The notes under the pieces are model-generated. The model was not told the DNA's origin. It was given only the letters and a program-made list of their open reading frames with translations, and did not search any database. From NCBI GenBank assembly GCA_021151695.1, contig JAGKWU010000003.1, positions 297,035 through 361,034 of the forward strand: 64,000 bases of DNA. Reading direction: 5' to 3'. This document shows positions 44,652 to 53,376 of the stretch, one piece after another (position 1 is the first letter of the stretch; every line of letters begins with the position of its first letter). Source of the stretch: Cellvibrionaceae bacterium (GTDB taxonomy: Bacteria; Pseudomonadota; Gammaproteobacteria; Pseudomonadales; Cellvibrionaceae). The translations under genes were made by a program, and so were the position numbers.

Positions 44652-45692
44652 TTATTTTTTGGCTTTTACCGCGCCGCAAGAACCACGCACAATCAATTTG
44701 GCGGGCAGCAACATGGACTCCACCTGCTCACCGTCAACCAGCTTAAGCAAATTCTCCACCAACAGCTCACCGGCCAATTGTGTATTTTGTTGTACCGTCG
44801 ACAAGGGTGGATGGGTGTATGAAGCCATAGGAATATCATCAAAGCCCATCACCGCAACATCCTCAGGCACACGCATGCCAGCTTCCTCCAGCGCTTTAAT
44901 CGCGCCTATAGCGATGAGATCGCTCGCACCAAAAATAGCATCGAAAGGAATGCGTTTTTGCAGCAGCGTTAGAGTCGCCTTGTAGCCCTCTTCCTCTGCA
45001 GTTTCAGCATTGATCTGCAGGCGGGAGTCCAGCGGAATATTGGCTTTCTCTAAGGCGCGCATATAGCCTTTGTAGCGCAATTCAAATTCGGGACTGTGCT
45101 CTGACACATCGCCGAGGAACGCGATATTTTTTCGCCCCTGCGCAATCAAATGTTCGGCAGCGATCAATGCGCTATTAAAGTTTTCACATCCAATGGACAC
45201 ACCTGGCTGACCTTCCAGTACCGGACCCCAGGTAATAAAGTGCGCACCAACTTCAGTGAGGTAAGTCAGTTTTTTTACAAAACTTTCGTAATCACCATAA
45301 CCCAAAAAGATAATGCCATCGGCGCGGTTCGCATCTTCGTAATCCGCATGCCAGTCTTCAGAAAACTGCTGAAAAGAAATCAACAAGTCATAACCGCGGT
45401 TGGCAGTAGCACGCGTGATGCTACCTAACATGGACAGAAAAAATGGATTGATCAGTGAGTCGCCAGTGCCATGATCTTCACAGAGCAAGAGCGCAATGGT
45501 TTTGGTTTCTTGCGAACGCAAATTACGCGCATTTTTATCGACTTTGTAATTGAGCTCTTTAGCAATTGCCTGGACCTTCAGGCGAGTCTCTTCATTGACT
45601 AACGGGCTGTTGCGCAAGGCGCGCGACACAGTGGATTGAGATACGCCCGCTCGATAGGCTATATCAAAGGACGTAGGTTTTTCATCTTTCAT
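44652..45692 (-). CDS. LacI-family transcriptional regulator, candidate master of the starch regulon
   Basis: 346 aa. The N-terminal helix-turn-helix is TSFDIAYRAGVSQSTVSRAL (about 7-26), followed by a hinge (NYKVDKNARNLRSQ) and a periplasmic-binding-protein-like effector domain starting KTIALLLCED. It is the only LacI-type protein in the window and sits at the end of a locus with twelve ATACGTAT palindromes, a site type with the central CG typical of LacI-family operators. It is therefore the best candidate binder, with a maltodextrin as probable ligand. No operator lies at its own promoter, so autoregulation is not evident. Most family members repress, but the operator positions here (upstream of -35) would also suit activation. 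Confidence 0.9.
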   Translation of the reverse strand: MKDEKPTSFDIAYRAGVSQSTVSRALRNSPLVNEETRLKVQAIAKELNYKVDKNARNLRSQETKTIALLLCEDHGTGDSLINPFFLSMLGSITRATANRGYDLLISFQQFSEDWHADYEDANRADGIIFLGYGDYESFVKKLTYLTEVGAHFITWGPVLEGQPGVSIGCENFNSALIAAEHLIAQGRKNIAFLGDVSEHSPEFELRYKGYMRALEKANIPLDSRLQINAETAEEEGYKATLTLLQKRIPFDAIFGASDLIAIGAIKALEEAGMRVPEDVAVMGFDDIPMASYTHPPLSTVQQNTQLAGELLVENLLKLVDGEQVESMLLPAKLIVRGSCGAVKAKK

Positions 45693-45854
45693 GTTCCAGG
45701 GCCCCTCGCTGTTATGACTTTTCTAATAATGAGGTCAATTGTCACTGCAATTGATACTGCGTTTAAATTGGTATTTAGCAGTTTAGCCAAGATACAGAAA
45801 AATGCGCCGCGCAGCTAGCTGTATATCAGCGTCCGGTTTATACGCTCAGCCACG

Positions 45855-45883
45855 AAAAAAGGAGGCAATCTGCCTCCTTTTTT
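45855..45883. terminator. Terminator after the protease gene
   Basis: AAAAAAGGAGGCA / TGCCTCCTTTTTT with a 3-nt loop, symmetrical, 26 bp past the protease stop on the minus strand. Confidence 0.92.
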
Positions 45884-45908
45884 CATCTATCTACGAGCGA
45901 TACGAACA

Positions 45909-46817
45909 TCAGTTGCGAGCGAAGCGGCGGCGCCACGCCAATAATCCAAACGCCATGCCAGCCAGGAGACCTCCACTTGGCTCGGGCACACTTGCTGTAT
46001 TTTTGTTGATCCATCCCCAAAGGCTGCTAACACGAGTCTCGGCAAAACCATCACCATAATCCGCGCTTATATCGTTCTGGTTAAGATCGAGAATAAACGA
46101 GGCTACGCCCGCCAGGTAAAGCTCGTTATTTTCCCAGACAAACATGCCGCCGCCAGAATCGCCAAAGGCGGGCGAATATTCATAGGGCAAAGCATAACCA
46201 TCTTCAAAGAAATCCCAGGCACCGTTTGGGTTGTCATTCTCTGGCGGATCAAAATCACCGAAGAGTAATTGTTGACCATCGCCCTCAGTAGAAAATGCAT
46301 AGCTGACAAGATTGAGCCCCGCACGCTTCACACCAAATGGAGAGGTCACTCCGCCCAACCCATCACCAGAGGTTCCAAAACCGGCGATAACACCCAAATT
46401 GCCCAATTCATTATTGCTTTGATACAACTTGGCCGGTGTTACATCGAGGGCCTGGTCAAAATGCACCAAACCTATATCCCAGCCTGCAAATAAATTTGTC
46501 TCATCAAATAATTCATGGGCGCGCCAATTATCGCCCTGGTAGGCCGTATATCCGCCCAGTTGATTGCGCAGATAAAAATCTATGCTGGTCGCGTTATCTA
46601 CACAGTGAGCTGCAGTCAACATCCAATGAGCGCCGATCGCGGTACCGCTACAACCATAATAGCCCTCATTGCTGCCACCAATAATGGCCCCCACCGGCGC
46701 GAGGTTTTCCCAACCGCCAAAAGCTCGATATTCTGCATCGGGGGTATCGTGACGAATAGTACCTGCCATTGCAGGTACAACAAGGCTGGACAAGAGTATT
46801 CCTGTCAGTAATTTCAT
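45909..46817 (-). CDS. Trypsin-like serine protease (S1) with PEP-CTERM tail
   Basis: 302 aa, signal peptide MKLLTGILLSSLVVPAMA-GTI, start behind AGGAGTAGAGGA. The chymotrypsin-fold triad is visible: His in MLTAAHCVDN, Asp in GWDIGLVHF, Ser in FGDSGGGMF. The C-terminus reads SVPEPSGGLLAGMAFGLLAW then RRRFARN: the V-P-E-P motif, a short helix and a basic tail of PEP-CTERM exosortase substrates. It is thus probably processed or anchored through that route, although no exosortase gene lies in the window. It is a single gene between two terminators, with no starch-regulon operator. Confidence 0.92.
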   Translation of the reverse strand: MKLLTGILLSSLVVPAMAGTIRHDTPDAEYRAFGGWENLAPVGAIIGGSNEGYYGCSGTAIGAHWMLTAAHCVDNATSIDFYLRNQLGGYTAYQGDNWRAHELFDETNLFAGWDIGLVHFDQALDVTPAKLYQSNNELGNLGVIAGFGTSGDGLGGVTSPFGVKRAGLNLVSYAFSTEGDGQQLLFGDFDPPENDNPNGAWDFFEDGYALPYEYSPAFGDSGGGMFVWENNELYLAGVASFILDLNQNDISADYGDGFAETRVSSLWGWINKNTASVPEPSGGLLAGMAFGLLAWRRRFARN

Positions 46818-47019
46818 TCCTCTACTCCTGGTAAAAGTTCATGTAAGTATCCGTTTTTTCCATCGGCCTCGCTTTGCAAATATCTACACGAAGCGCCAGT
46901 CCATAGTATAAAAACCAGTTACAAAAAAATACTCGTTAGAGCGCCAACTGACCGTATTTATAGCGGTAATTTTCTCCGTAAATCACCATTGCAGTTATAC
47001 CAACAGCCTAAATGCAGAC

Positions 47020-47050
47020 AAAAAAAAGCCGCAGATGAGACTGCGGCTTT
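47020..47050 (-). terminator. Terminator after the ABC exporter operon
   Basis: AAAGCCGCAG / CTGCGGCTTT (47025-47034 with 47041-47050). The plus-left A-run gives eight T residues on the minus strand after the stem. It lies just past the last permease gene. Confidence 0.9.
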
Positions 47051-47068
47051 TAATGTATTGCTGAGAGC

Positions 47069-48262
47069 TTAATGAGTATCGCGCAACGCGGTCGCCACCG
47101 GTAAGCGCGCAGCGCGAATGGCCGGAAACAATCCGCCAATAAAACCTATTGCAAGCGCAAATACAACGCCTTGTTTCAACAGATCCGGCGTCACTGCAAA
47201 ATCAAACACCACCTGACTGAAACTTGCAAAATTAAGCGTAGACACGGTGTAACCATTAAACAGCACATAGACAACGAGTGCGCCTATTGCGCCGCCTATG
47301 ACAGCCAATACCAATGATTCAAACAATGTCGAAAAGGCCACGGGAAAAGTACTAAAACCCAGAGCGCGCAAGGTAGCAATTTCACGTGTGCGCGACGCCA
47401 CCGAAGTGTACATAGTATTGATTGCACCAAACACAGCACCTAGCGCCATAATAATCGACAACGGATAGCCAATGACTTTGATAAACCCCGTCAGCGCCAT
47501 GGATTGATCAGCCAGATATTCCGTTTCCAGTCGCACATCCATTGTAAGTTTTGGATCAGCGGCCACAGCATCTTTAAGTTGCTGCAAAGCCTGAGGTGAT
47601 TCCAGTTTGGCGTGAATGGTTTGATAGCTGTTACCGCGGCGATAAATCGCCTGCAAAATTTTGGCATCGCACCAAAGTTCAGATTCCGAAAGACCGCCTT
47701 TATCTTCAAACACGCCGACAACTTCCCATTGCGTCTGGCCAAATTTGATACTTGAACCCAGCGCCAGATTACTAAACTGCTTTTGCGCCGCACGCCCCAC
47801 AATCAATTCATTTTTACCCGGCACAAAATTACGTCCCGCAACAATTTTAAAATGATCGCGCACTTTAAATGCTGAAGGTTGCACACCCCGTAGAGAAACA
47901 TTGGCGGAAGCGCTGTTGGTTTTTTTGGTGATATCAACCACCACAAATAATTCGGCAGATGACAAAGGGGTGTCGCCATCTTTTTTTATCCCCGGCATGG
48001 TGGCGATCAGCTGGGTTTGATCGTAACCCATACCGCTACTCATTTCGGAAGTGGCTCCCGCCCGCATGATAATCACAGAATCTGGCGATCCAGAGCTGGT
48101 CATGGTGCGCTGAAAACCGGTCGCCATGGAGAGCACGCCGATAAACACACCCACCACACAAGCCACACCAAAAACAGCAACGGACGACGTACCCAGACGC
48201 TGGGGAATATTGCGCAAGTTCATTACTGTCACAATAAATAATTGTGCAAACCAGTTAAACAT
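47069..48262 (-). CDS. MacB/FtsX-type ABC permease 2
   Basis: 397 aa with the MacB-type layout: one N-terminal helix (about 25-50), a large periplasmic MacB_PCD-like domain (about 55-260) and three C-terminal helices (about 275-300, 320-350, 360-385). ASRTREIATLRALGFS before the second helix is the conserved coupling-helix segment of FtsX-family permeases. No ATPase domain is fused; the ATPase is encoded two genes upstream. It starts 2 bp after the other permease's stop, so the two are translationally coupled and probably form a heterodimer. Confidence 0.9.
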   Translation of the reverse strand: MFNWFAQLFIVTVMNLRNIPQRLGTSSVAVFGVACVVGVFIGVLSMATGFQRTMTSSGSPDSVIIMRAGATSEMSSGMGYDQTQLIATMPGIKKDGDTPLSSAELFVVVDITKKTNSASANVSLRGVQPSAFKVRDHFKIVAGRNFVPGKNELIVGRAAQKQFSNLALGSSIKFGQTQWEVVGVFEDKGGLSESELWCDAKILQAIYRRGNSYQTIHAKLESPQALQQLKDAVAADPKLTMDVRLETEYLADQSMALTGFIKVIGYPLSIIMALGAVFGAINTMYTSVASRTREIATLRALGFSTFPVAFSTLFESLVLAVIGGAIGALVVYVLFNGYTVSTLNFASFSQVVFDFAVTPDLLKQGVVFALAIGFIGGLFPAIRAARLPVATALRDTH

Positions 48263-48264
48263 AA

Positions 48265-49422
48265 TCAGTTTCTCCGCAGTGCAGCAATGATATTGAGACG
48301 CAACCCTTGCAAGGCTGGTACTGCGCCAGTAATTACGCCGAGCAACAACACCCAGACTATACCAGCAACAACTATTGGCCAGGACATATCCAGACCCGGC
48401 AATGTGCCGGCGATTTTGTCTGCATTCGCCAAAAGAACAAGCTTGGCCAAACCCAGCCCTAAAAATCCGCCGATACAGCAGACAAGCACAGCTTCACTCA
48501 ACACCATCAACATGACGGAAATATCAGAAAAACCCAAGGTTTTTAAAATTGCAAACTCGGGAATCCGCTCACGGAAAGATTGCGCCATAGAGTTGCCCGC
48601 CACCAACAGCATCGTAAAAAATACGGCGGATAAAATCAGCGTAGTAATCAATCCTATATCGCCAAATTGTTTGGCAAAGGATTTGGCAAATTCTTTCTCG
48701 CTATCCGTTTTGGTTTCTGCGGCGGAGTTAGCAAAAAGCGCATCAACCGCTGAAGCAACACGTGCTGAGTCCTTTGGATTTTTAACCTTGATTACCATCC
48801 ACCCTATAGAGCCTTCACCAAACTGGCGTGCCTTATCAAAATAGTCGTAGTGGAAAAACATGGCATTGTCGCGATTGCCTGCAGTTTTTTCCGAGAAAAT
48901 CCCCTCAATAACAAACTCCCAATTAGTGCCGCCATTTTTTTGCGGGAACATACCAATCAATGGAATGCGGTCACCAATTTTCCAATTGAACTTCTTCGCC
49001 AATCCTTTACCTACCACAGCACCAATTCTATCGGCCTTCCACGCTTGCATTTGCTCGGGAGGAAGCATCAGGCTGTCTTTATAAATATCAAAATATTCTT
49101 CGGCATCCACGGGAAATGTCGGAAACTGATTGCGCTTATCCTGATAATAGCCACCGAACCAATTAGCCATAGTCACCTTGTCTACACCATCCAGCGCTTT
49201 CACCTTATTCAGATAGCTATAGGGTAAAGGTAATATCAAGGTAACCTTGTTGATTGTCACCAATCGATCTTCGCCAGCGATACGCGCACCACCATCAAAT
49301 GCCTGGCCGAGTGTGCGGAGCAAACCAAAGAGCAAAAAGGCAATCATGATCGACAGGATTGTCAGCGAGGTGCGTACTTTTTTGCGGGTCAGGTTTTTAA
49401 ACACGAAATAAAAATATTTCAT
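48265..49422 (-). CDS. MacB/FtsX-type ABC permease 1
   Basis: 385 aa, start MKYFYFVFKNLTRKKVRTSL, with an N-terminal helix (about 18-38), a periplasmic domain to about 250 and three C-terminal helices. FRERIPEFAILKTLGFSDIS is the FtsX-type coupling segment. It differs in sequence from its neighbour, arguing for a heterodimeric permease. It lies 3 bp after the ATPase gene and 2 bp before the second permease. The substrate cannot be read from sequence; MacB-type systems act on peptides, lipoproteins, macrolides or signalling molecules. Confidence 0.9.
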   Translation of the reverse strand: MKYFYFVFKNLTRKKVRTSLTILSIMIAFLLFGLLRTLGQAFDGGARIAGEDRLVTINKVTLILPLPYSYLNKVKALDGVDKVTMANWFGGYYQDKRNQFPTFPVDAEEYFDIYKDSLMLPPEQMQAWKADRIGAVVGKGLAKKFNWKIGDRIPLIGMFPQKNGGTNWEFVIEGIFSEKTAGNRDNAMFFHYDYFDKARQFGEGSIGWMVIKVKNPKDSARVASAVDALFANSAAETKTDSEKEFAKSFAKQFGDIGLITTLILSAVFFTMLLVAGNSMAQSFRERIPEFAILKTLGFSDISVMLMVLSEAVLVCCIGGFLGLGLAKLVLLANADKIAGTLPGLDMSWPIVVAGIVWVLLLGVITGAVPALQGLRLNIIAALRRN

Positions 49423-49425
49423 TGG

Positions 49426-50139
49426 TTATGCCTCGCGAATCAATTCGCCCTTATCCAGGTGCAGTGTCCTACGCGCGTGATCAGCGGCGCGTGGATCGTG
49501 GGTCACCATGATGATGGTTTTTTGCTGGCTGCGATTCAGCTCTTGCATCAGCGCAAGGATTTCGTCTGCAGTATGGCGATCAAGATCGCCCGTAGGCTCG
49601 TCACAGAGAAGCAGATTGGGATCACTCACCAATGCGCGTGCAATAGCCACCCGTTGCTCCTGACCGCCGGACAACTCGCGCGGATAGTGTTTCGCTCGCT
49701 CGCTCAGCCCCACCAAGTCCAACGCCGCAGCAACGTGCGCCTTACGCTCTTTGCTGGAAAGATTGGTGAGTAGCAGTGGTAATTCAACATTGCGCTCAGC
49801 GGTAAGCACTGGCATTAAATTATAAAATTGGAAAATAAAACCTACGTTGCGCGCACGCCATTTTGTAAGCTGACCCGCTGACATTTTATCGATGCGTTGA
49901 CCCGCAATCAGCAACTCACCAGACGACGGACTATCCAGTCCACCGAGCAAATTTAGCAGGGTTGTTTTTCCCGAGCCTGAAGGCCCCATCAACGCCACAA
50001 AATCTCCGCGATTGATTTGCAAGTTAATATCCGACAAAACGGGAACCAACTCTTTGCCCTTTTTATAGGTTTTGGCAATACCCGTCATACTGACCAGAGC
50101 ATCGTTAGTGGCGATTTGTGCATTTGCCAGGTCCGACAT
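49426..50139 (-). CDS. ABC transporter ATPase (LolD/MacB type)
   Basis: 237 aa with Walker A GPSGSGKTTL (about 52-61), a Q-loop in FIFQFYNLMP, signature LSGGQEQRVAIARAL, Walker B LLLCDEPTGDLD and an H-loop in MVTHDPRAAD. The LMPVLTAERNVELPL segment is typical of the MacB/LolD/FtsE subgroup. The signature has QEQRVAIA where QQQRVAIA is usual, a minor change. SD GGAGAATTT. It powers the two permeases encoded directly downstream. Confidence 0.95.
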   Translation of the reverse strand: MSDLANAQIATNDALVSMTGIAKTYKKGKELVPVLSDINLQINRGDFVALMGPSGSGKTTLLNLLGGLDSPSSGELLIAGQRIDKMSAGQLTKWRARNVGFIFQFYNLMPVLTAERNVELPLLLTNLSSKERKAHVAAALDLVGLSERAKHYPRELSGGQEQRVAIARALVSDPNLLLCDEPTGDLDRHTADEILALMQELNRSQQKTIIMVTHDPRAADHARRTLHLDKGELIREA

Positions 50140-50195
50140 AAATTCTCCTTCGCTATTGAGTTATCACATAAAAATTATTAGAAACGCGCAGACGA

Positions 50196-50227
50196 AAAAA
50201 AAGCGCAGTGTTTGCTGCGCTTTTTTT
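50196..50227 (-). terminator. Terminator-like hairpin between adaptor and ATPase genes
   Basis: AAAAAAAGCGCAG / CTGCGCTTTTTTT (50196-50208 with 50215-50227) lies inside the exporter operon, after the adaptor gene and before the ATPase. It probably sets a higher level for the adaptor than for the membrane complex. Confidence 0.85.
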
Positions 50228-50233
50228 GTTTTG

Positions 50234-51457
50234 TTATTCCTGGATAACCTTCACACCATTTTTCAGTGCGGGAGTAATTTCTACTACAAAATCCTCACCT
50301 GCACTTAACCCCTCAGCAATATATACATCGCTACCGTAGCTTGCGTTGAGCTTAACTTTCCGTTCATGTACAACCCCATCTTTAACCACATAAACATATT
50401 TAGCTTCGCCGTCGGAGCGCACGGCAGTGGTAGGTACGCGAATACCAAGTGGCTCTTTTGGTTTTTGTTTTTCAACTGGCTCGGGATTGAGGAAAGATAC
50501 CTTAACACCCATGTCTGGGAGAATTCGTGGATCCAGGTTTTGGAAAGCCACGCGCACCTTAACTGTGGCTTTTTGACGATCAGCAGTGGGAATTATTGCA
50601 GCAACTTTCGCAGGAATTTTCCATTCTGGATATGCTTCCAATACAGCCTCCGCCATTTGTCCTGCGTGCACGCGTTGGATATAGGACTCATTAACGTCGA
50701 CTTCAATTTCCAATGAGGTCATGTCTACAATCGTACAAATACCTGTACGAGTAAACCCACTACCGGCAGAAATCGGAGAAATCATTTCGCCCGGCTGGGA
50801 CGATTTGGTAATCACAACACCGGCAAAGGGCGCACGCAAAATGTGATCCTCCAGTGTTTGCTTTTGTTGTGCCAACAGACGATCCTGCACATTCACCAGC
50901 TCTTCACGATTTACCAATTGGGCGCGCGCTGAATCATAAACAGCTTTGGTATTGTCGAAGGCGGATTGGCTAATTAATTGTTTTTGATTCAGCGCAGTAC
51001 TGCGCTCATGATTTAACTTTGCCTCTACGAGGCGAGCTCGCGCTTCGCTAACCTGTGCCTTGGCGGCATCCAGTTCGGCTTTGGTTACATCCAGCGCGCG
51101 ACGCGCATTGATATCTTCAAGCTTGGCGACTATTTGGTTCTTCTGTACCACCATCCCCTCTTCGATGAGAACCTCAGACACCTTACCCGTCACCTTGGAG
51201 GACACAGTGGCCTGGCGACGTGCCACCACATAACCTGTTGAATCCAATACGCTGGCAGAAGAAGGATCCGCCGTGGCTATGCGAGCCATTTGGACTTTTA
51301 CCGGAACCGGCGCCGCCTCTGAAAATAAACGCACGGCCACAACAATCAACACCACCACCAAAACCGCACCTGCAAACCAGGGCCACAGTGGGCCGCGCGA
51401 CGAGGCTTGGTCACGATCTATACGCAACTGGGACAAAAGCTCACTTTTATTATTCAC
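50234..51457 (-). CDS. Periplasmic adaptor (RND/MacA-type membrane fusion protein)
   Basis: 407 aa, start GTG 51455-51457 with AGGAC upstream. One N-terminal helix (about 25-45, PWFAGAVLVVVLIVVAVRLF) anchors it in the inner membrane. A lipoyl half-motif VSSKVTGKVSEVLIEEGMVV and its partner LRAPFAGVVITKSSQPGEMI flank an alpha-helical hairpin (about 110-195), followed by beta-barrel and membrane-proximal domains. It should bridge the MacB-type permease to an outer-membrane channel such as TolC, which is not encoded here. First gene of the four-gene exporter operon. Confidence 0.92.
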   Translation of the reverse strand: MNNKSELLSQLRIDRDQASSRGPLWPWFAGAVLVVVLIVVAVRLFSEAAPVPVKVQMARIATADPSSASVLDSTGYVVARRQATVSSKVTGKVSEVLIEEGMVVQKNQIVAKLEDINARRALDVTKAELDAAKAQVSEARARLVEAKLNHERSTALNQKQLISQSAFDNTKAVYDSARAQLVNREELVNVQDRLLAQQKQTLEDHILRAPFAGVVITKSSQPGEMISPISAGSGFTRTGICTIVDMTSLEIEVDVNESYIQRVHAGQMAEAVLEAYPEWKIPAKVAAIIPTADRQKATVKVRVAFQNLDPRILPDMGVKVSFLNPEPVEKQKPKEPLGIRVPTTAVRSDGEAKYVYVVKDGVVHERKVKLNASYGSDVYIAEGLSAGEDFVVEITPALKNGVKVIQE

Positions 51458-51676
51458 AAATACCGTCCTGACAACTGGAATGGGGGCAAGATTCTACGCC
51501 GATAGGCGGCATTCTAATGCAGTCTGCGCCCCTCTGCATCCATGGCATTTAGTTTGTATTTGGACTAACAGGCTTCAAGCGCTTCAGCTTCGCCAGGGAG
51601 CCCTCTAATTTGATCTTGTAGTTTAGGCAGATGAAATTACTATTAGCAGCATTCTTTTTACAGCCAGGAATCAGCC

Positions 51677-52756
51677 ATGCCCAAAAGCCTCGTTATTTGT
51701 ATTGATGGAACCTGGAATGCCCCAGGCCAAACGGATCAGGACCCCATCTCTCATGAAGAGATGGTTACCAAAACCAATGTCGCCCGCACTTGGGAGGCGC
51801 TTACCGGGCAATCACTTCCGATAACACACTCCTATGGCGTTATCGCTGATTTAGCACTGCAATCTGGCGAAGCAATTTACCTGAATGGTGTTGGCAGTAG
51901 CGGCAGCAAATTTGAGCAAAACTTCGATGGCTCTACAGGCGAAGGTACCGCCATGCGCATTCGCGATGCCTATCGCTTTATCGCCGAGCGCTGGGAGGAA
52001 GGCGATAATATTTACGCCTTCGGTTTCAGTCGAGGAGCCTTCGCAGTACGCAGCGCGCTTGGTTTTCTCAATTACGTGGGGCTGCCAGCACGGCGAGCGC
52101 TCCTAACCGAAGACGACCTCAAACAATTATTTGATTGTTATCGCACCAAAGGCACACAGCCTAACTGGACACGCAAGGATGTTCCCGTGCATTTTCTTGG
52201 CGTATGGGACACGGTTGGCGCATTAGCATTCGGCGATAGCCTCAATCACTTCCATCAACTTAGCCCCACAAATGTTCGCTGTTGTCGCCAGGCCTTAGCG
52301 TTGGATGAAATCCGCAAACAATTTTTACCGGAATATTGGGCACAAAAAAATAACTGCGATTATCGCGAAGCCTGGTTTGCCGGTGCGCACACCAATGTAG
52401 GTGGCGGCTACGTCGATCCAAATCTGTCAGACATCGCACTTTTTTGGATATTGGCGCAGGCAAAAGATCAGGGCCTTACACTGGATCTGGAGAAAATCAC
52501 CGGCTGGCTAGAGGAAAATCCGCTGGGAGAAATTCGCGCGTCCTACACAGAGTTTTGGGACAAGAGCCCAATTGGGAAGTGGGTTGAGAAGCGCCAGCTC
52601 GCACAGCAAATTCGAGTCATCCAAGCCGATCAATATATTCATCAGAGCGCCTTGATTGCAGCTCACAATAATTACCAACCTACCGCAAAGTTTGCGGACG
52701 GAAAAAGTGCGCTAACTGGCGAAATCGAACCCTGGCAAGCGCCAATCACAGCGTAA
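51677..52756 (+). CDS. DUF2235 alpha/beta-hydrolase-like protein
   Basis: 359 aa. It starts SLVICIDGTWN, the conserved opening of DUF2235, and carries the nucleophile elbow AFGFSRGAF (G-F-S-R-G) near residue 117 and FLGVWDTVGA near 174. GAHTNVGGGYVDPNLSDIAL near 236-255 probably carries the catalytic His and Asp. The family includes phospholipase effectors of type VI secretion (Tle1-like) but also stand-alone proteins of unknown function. No signal peptide and no VgrG, PAAR or immunity gene nearby, so an effector role is not supported here. The start has CAGGAA upstream. It is convergent with the ribosomal operon. Confidence 0.88.
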   Translation: MPKSLVICIDGTWNAPGQTDQDPISHEEMVTKTNVARTWEALTGQSLPITHSYGVIADLALQSGEAIYLNGVGSSGSKFEQNFDGSTGEGTAMRIRDAYRFIAERWEEGDNIYAFGFSRGAFAVRSALGFLNYVGLPARRALLTEDDLKQLFDCYRTKGTQPNWTRKDVPVHFLGVWDTVGALAFGDSLNHFHQLSPTNVRCCRQALALDEIRKQFLPEYWAQKNNCDYREAWFAGAHTNVGGGYVDPNLSDIALFWILAQAKDQGLTLDLEKITGWLEENPLGEIRASYTEFWDKSPIGKWVEKRQLAQQIRVIQADQYIHQSALIAAHNNYQPTAKFADGKSALTGEIEPWQAPITA

Positions 52757-52810
52757 CGCCTATCAAGACTCAAGCCACACCTGGATAGGTAACACAAGAT
52801 GAGGGCATAA

Positions 52811-52836
52811 AAAAACCAGGCATTTGCCTGGTTTTT
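52811..52836. terminator. Terminator at the end of the ribosomal super-operon
   Basis: AAAAACCAGGCA / TGCCTGGTTTTT with a 2-nt loop, symmetrical. It lies 15 bp after rplQ on the minus strand and 54 bp after the DUF2235 gene on the plus strand. Confidence 0.93.
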
Positions 52837-52850
52837 AACTCACGCTGATA

Positions 52851-53246
52851 TTATTCAGCAGAGGTATCTTCAACAGCTACAGCATTTACTGGACGATCTA
52901 CCAGTTCAACATAAGCCATTGGCGCTTTATCACCGGCGCGGAAACCGCACTTCAGAATGCGCACGTAGCCACCTGGACGAGTTTGGTAACGTGGGCCAAG
53001 TTGGCTGAACAACTTGCCTACAGCTTCTTTGCTGTTCAAACGAGCAAAAGCCAAACGACGGTTAGCAACGCTATCCACTTTAGCCAAAGTAATCAGAGGC
53101 TCAGCGAAACGACGCAGCTCTTTTGCTTTTGGCAGAGTGGTTTTAATCAGTTCATGCTCAACCAGAGAAGTAACCATGTTACGAAACATAGCTTTACGGT
53201 GAGAAGAATTACGGCCTAATTGGCGACCAGAAAGACGATGACGCAT
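52851..53246 (-). CDS. rplQ: 50S ribosomal protein L17
   Basis: 131 aa, starting MRHRLSGRQLGRNSSHRKAM, the near-invariant L17 opening, with RPGGYVRILKCGFRAGDKAP later. L17 is part of the large subunit near the exit tunnel. The ~10-residue acidic tail (VEDTSAE) is a usual variable end. Last gene of the alpha operon. A terminator-like hairpin separates it from rpoA, which is not the usual arrangement. Confidence 0.98.
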   Translation of the reverse strand: MRHRLSGRQLGRNSSHRKAMFRNMVTSLVEHELIKTTLPKAKELRRFAEPLITLAKVDSVANRRLAFARLNSKEAVGKLFSQLGPRYQTRPGGYVRILKCGFRAGDKAPMAYVELVDRPVNAVAVEDTSAE

Positions 53247-53330
53247 GATAAATTTCCTTCAAAAAGGACTGCTATTAACAGTCTCGTTAATCACCTGCAC
53301 CGAAGTGAGTTACAGGCGAACTAATAATGA

Positions 53331-53367
53331 AAAACCGCTAGCTGATTTTTCACCAGCTAGCGGTTTT
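53331..53367 (-). terminator. Terminator-like hairpin between rpoA and rplQ
   Basis: A perfect 14-bp stem AAAACCGCTAGCTG / CAGCTAGCGGTTTT (53331-53344 with 53354-53367) with T-runs on both strands, 10 bp past the rpoA stop. rplQ follows 85 bp downstream, so rplQ depends on read-through or its own promoter. Confidence 0.85.
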
Positions 53368-53376
53368 TCAAATGAC

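Noticed and set aside
48242..48844. 200-codon plus-strand ORF
   Set aside because: Antisense to the MacB-type permease genes; low-complexity composition and no family features.
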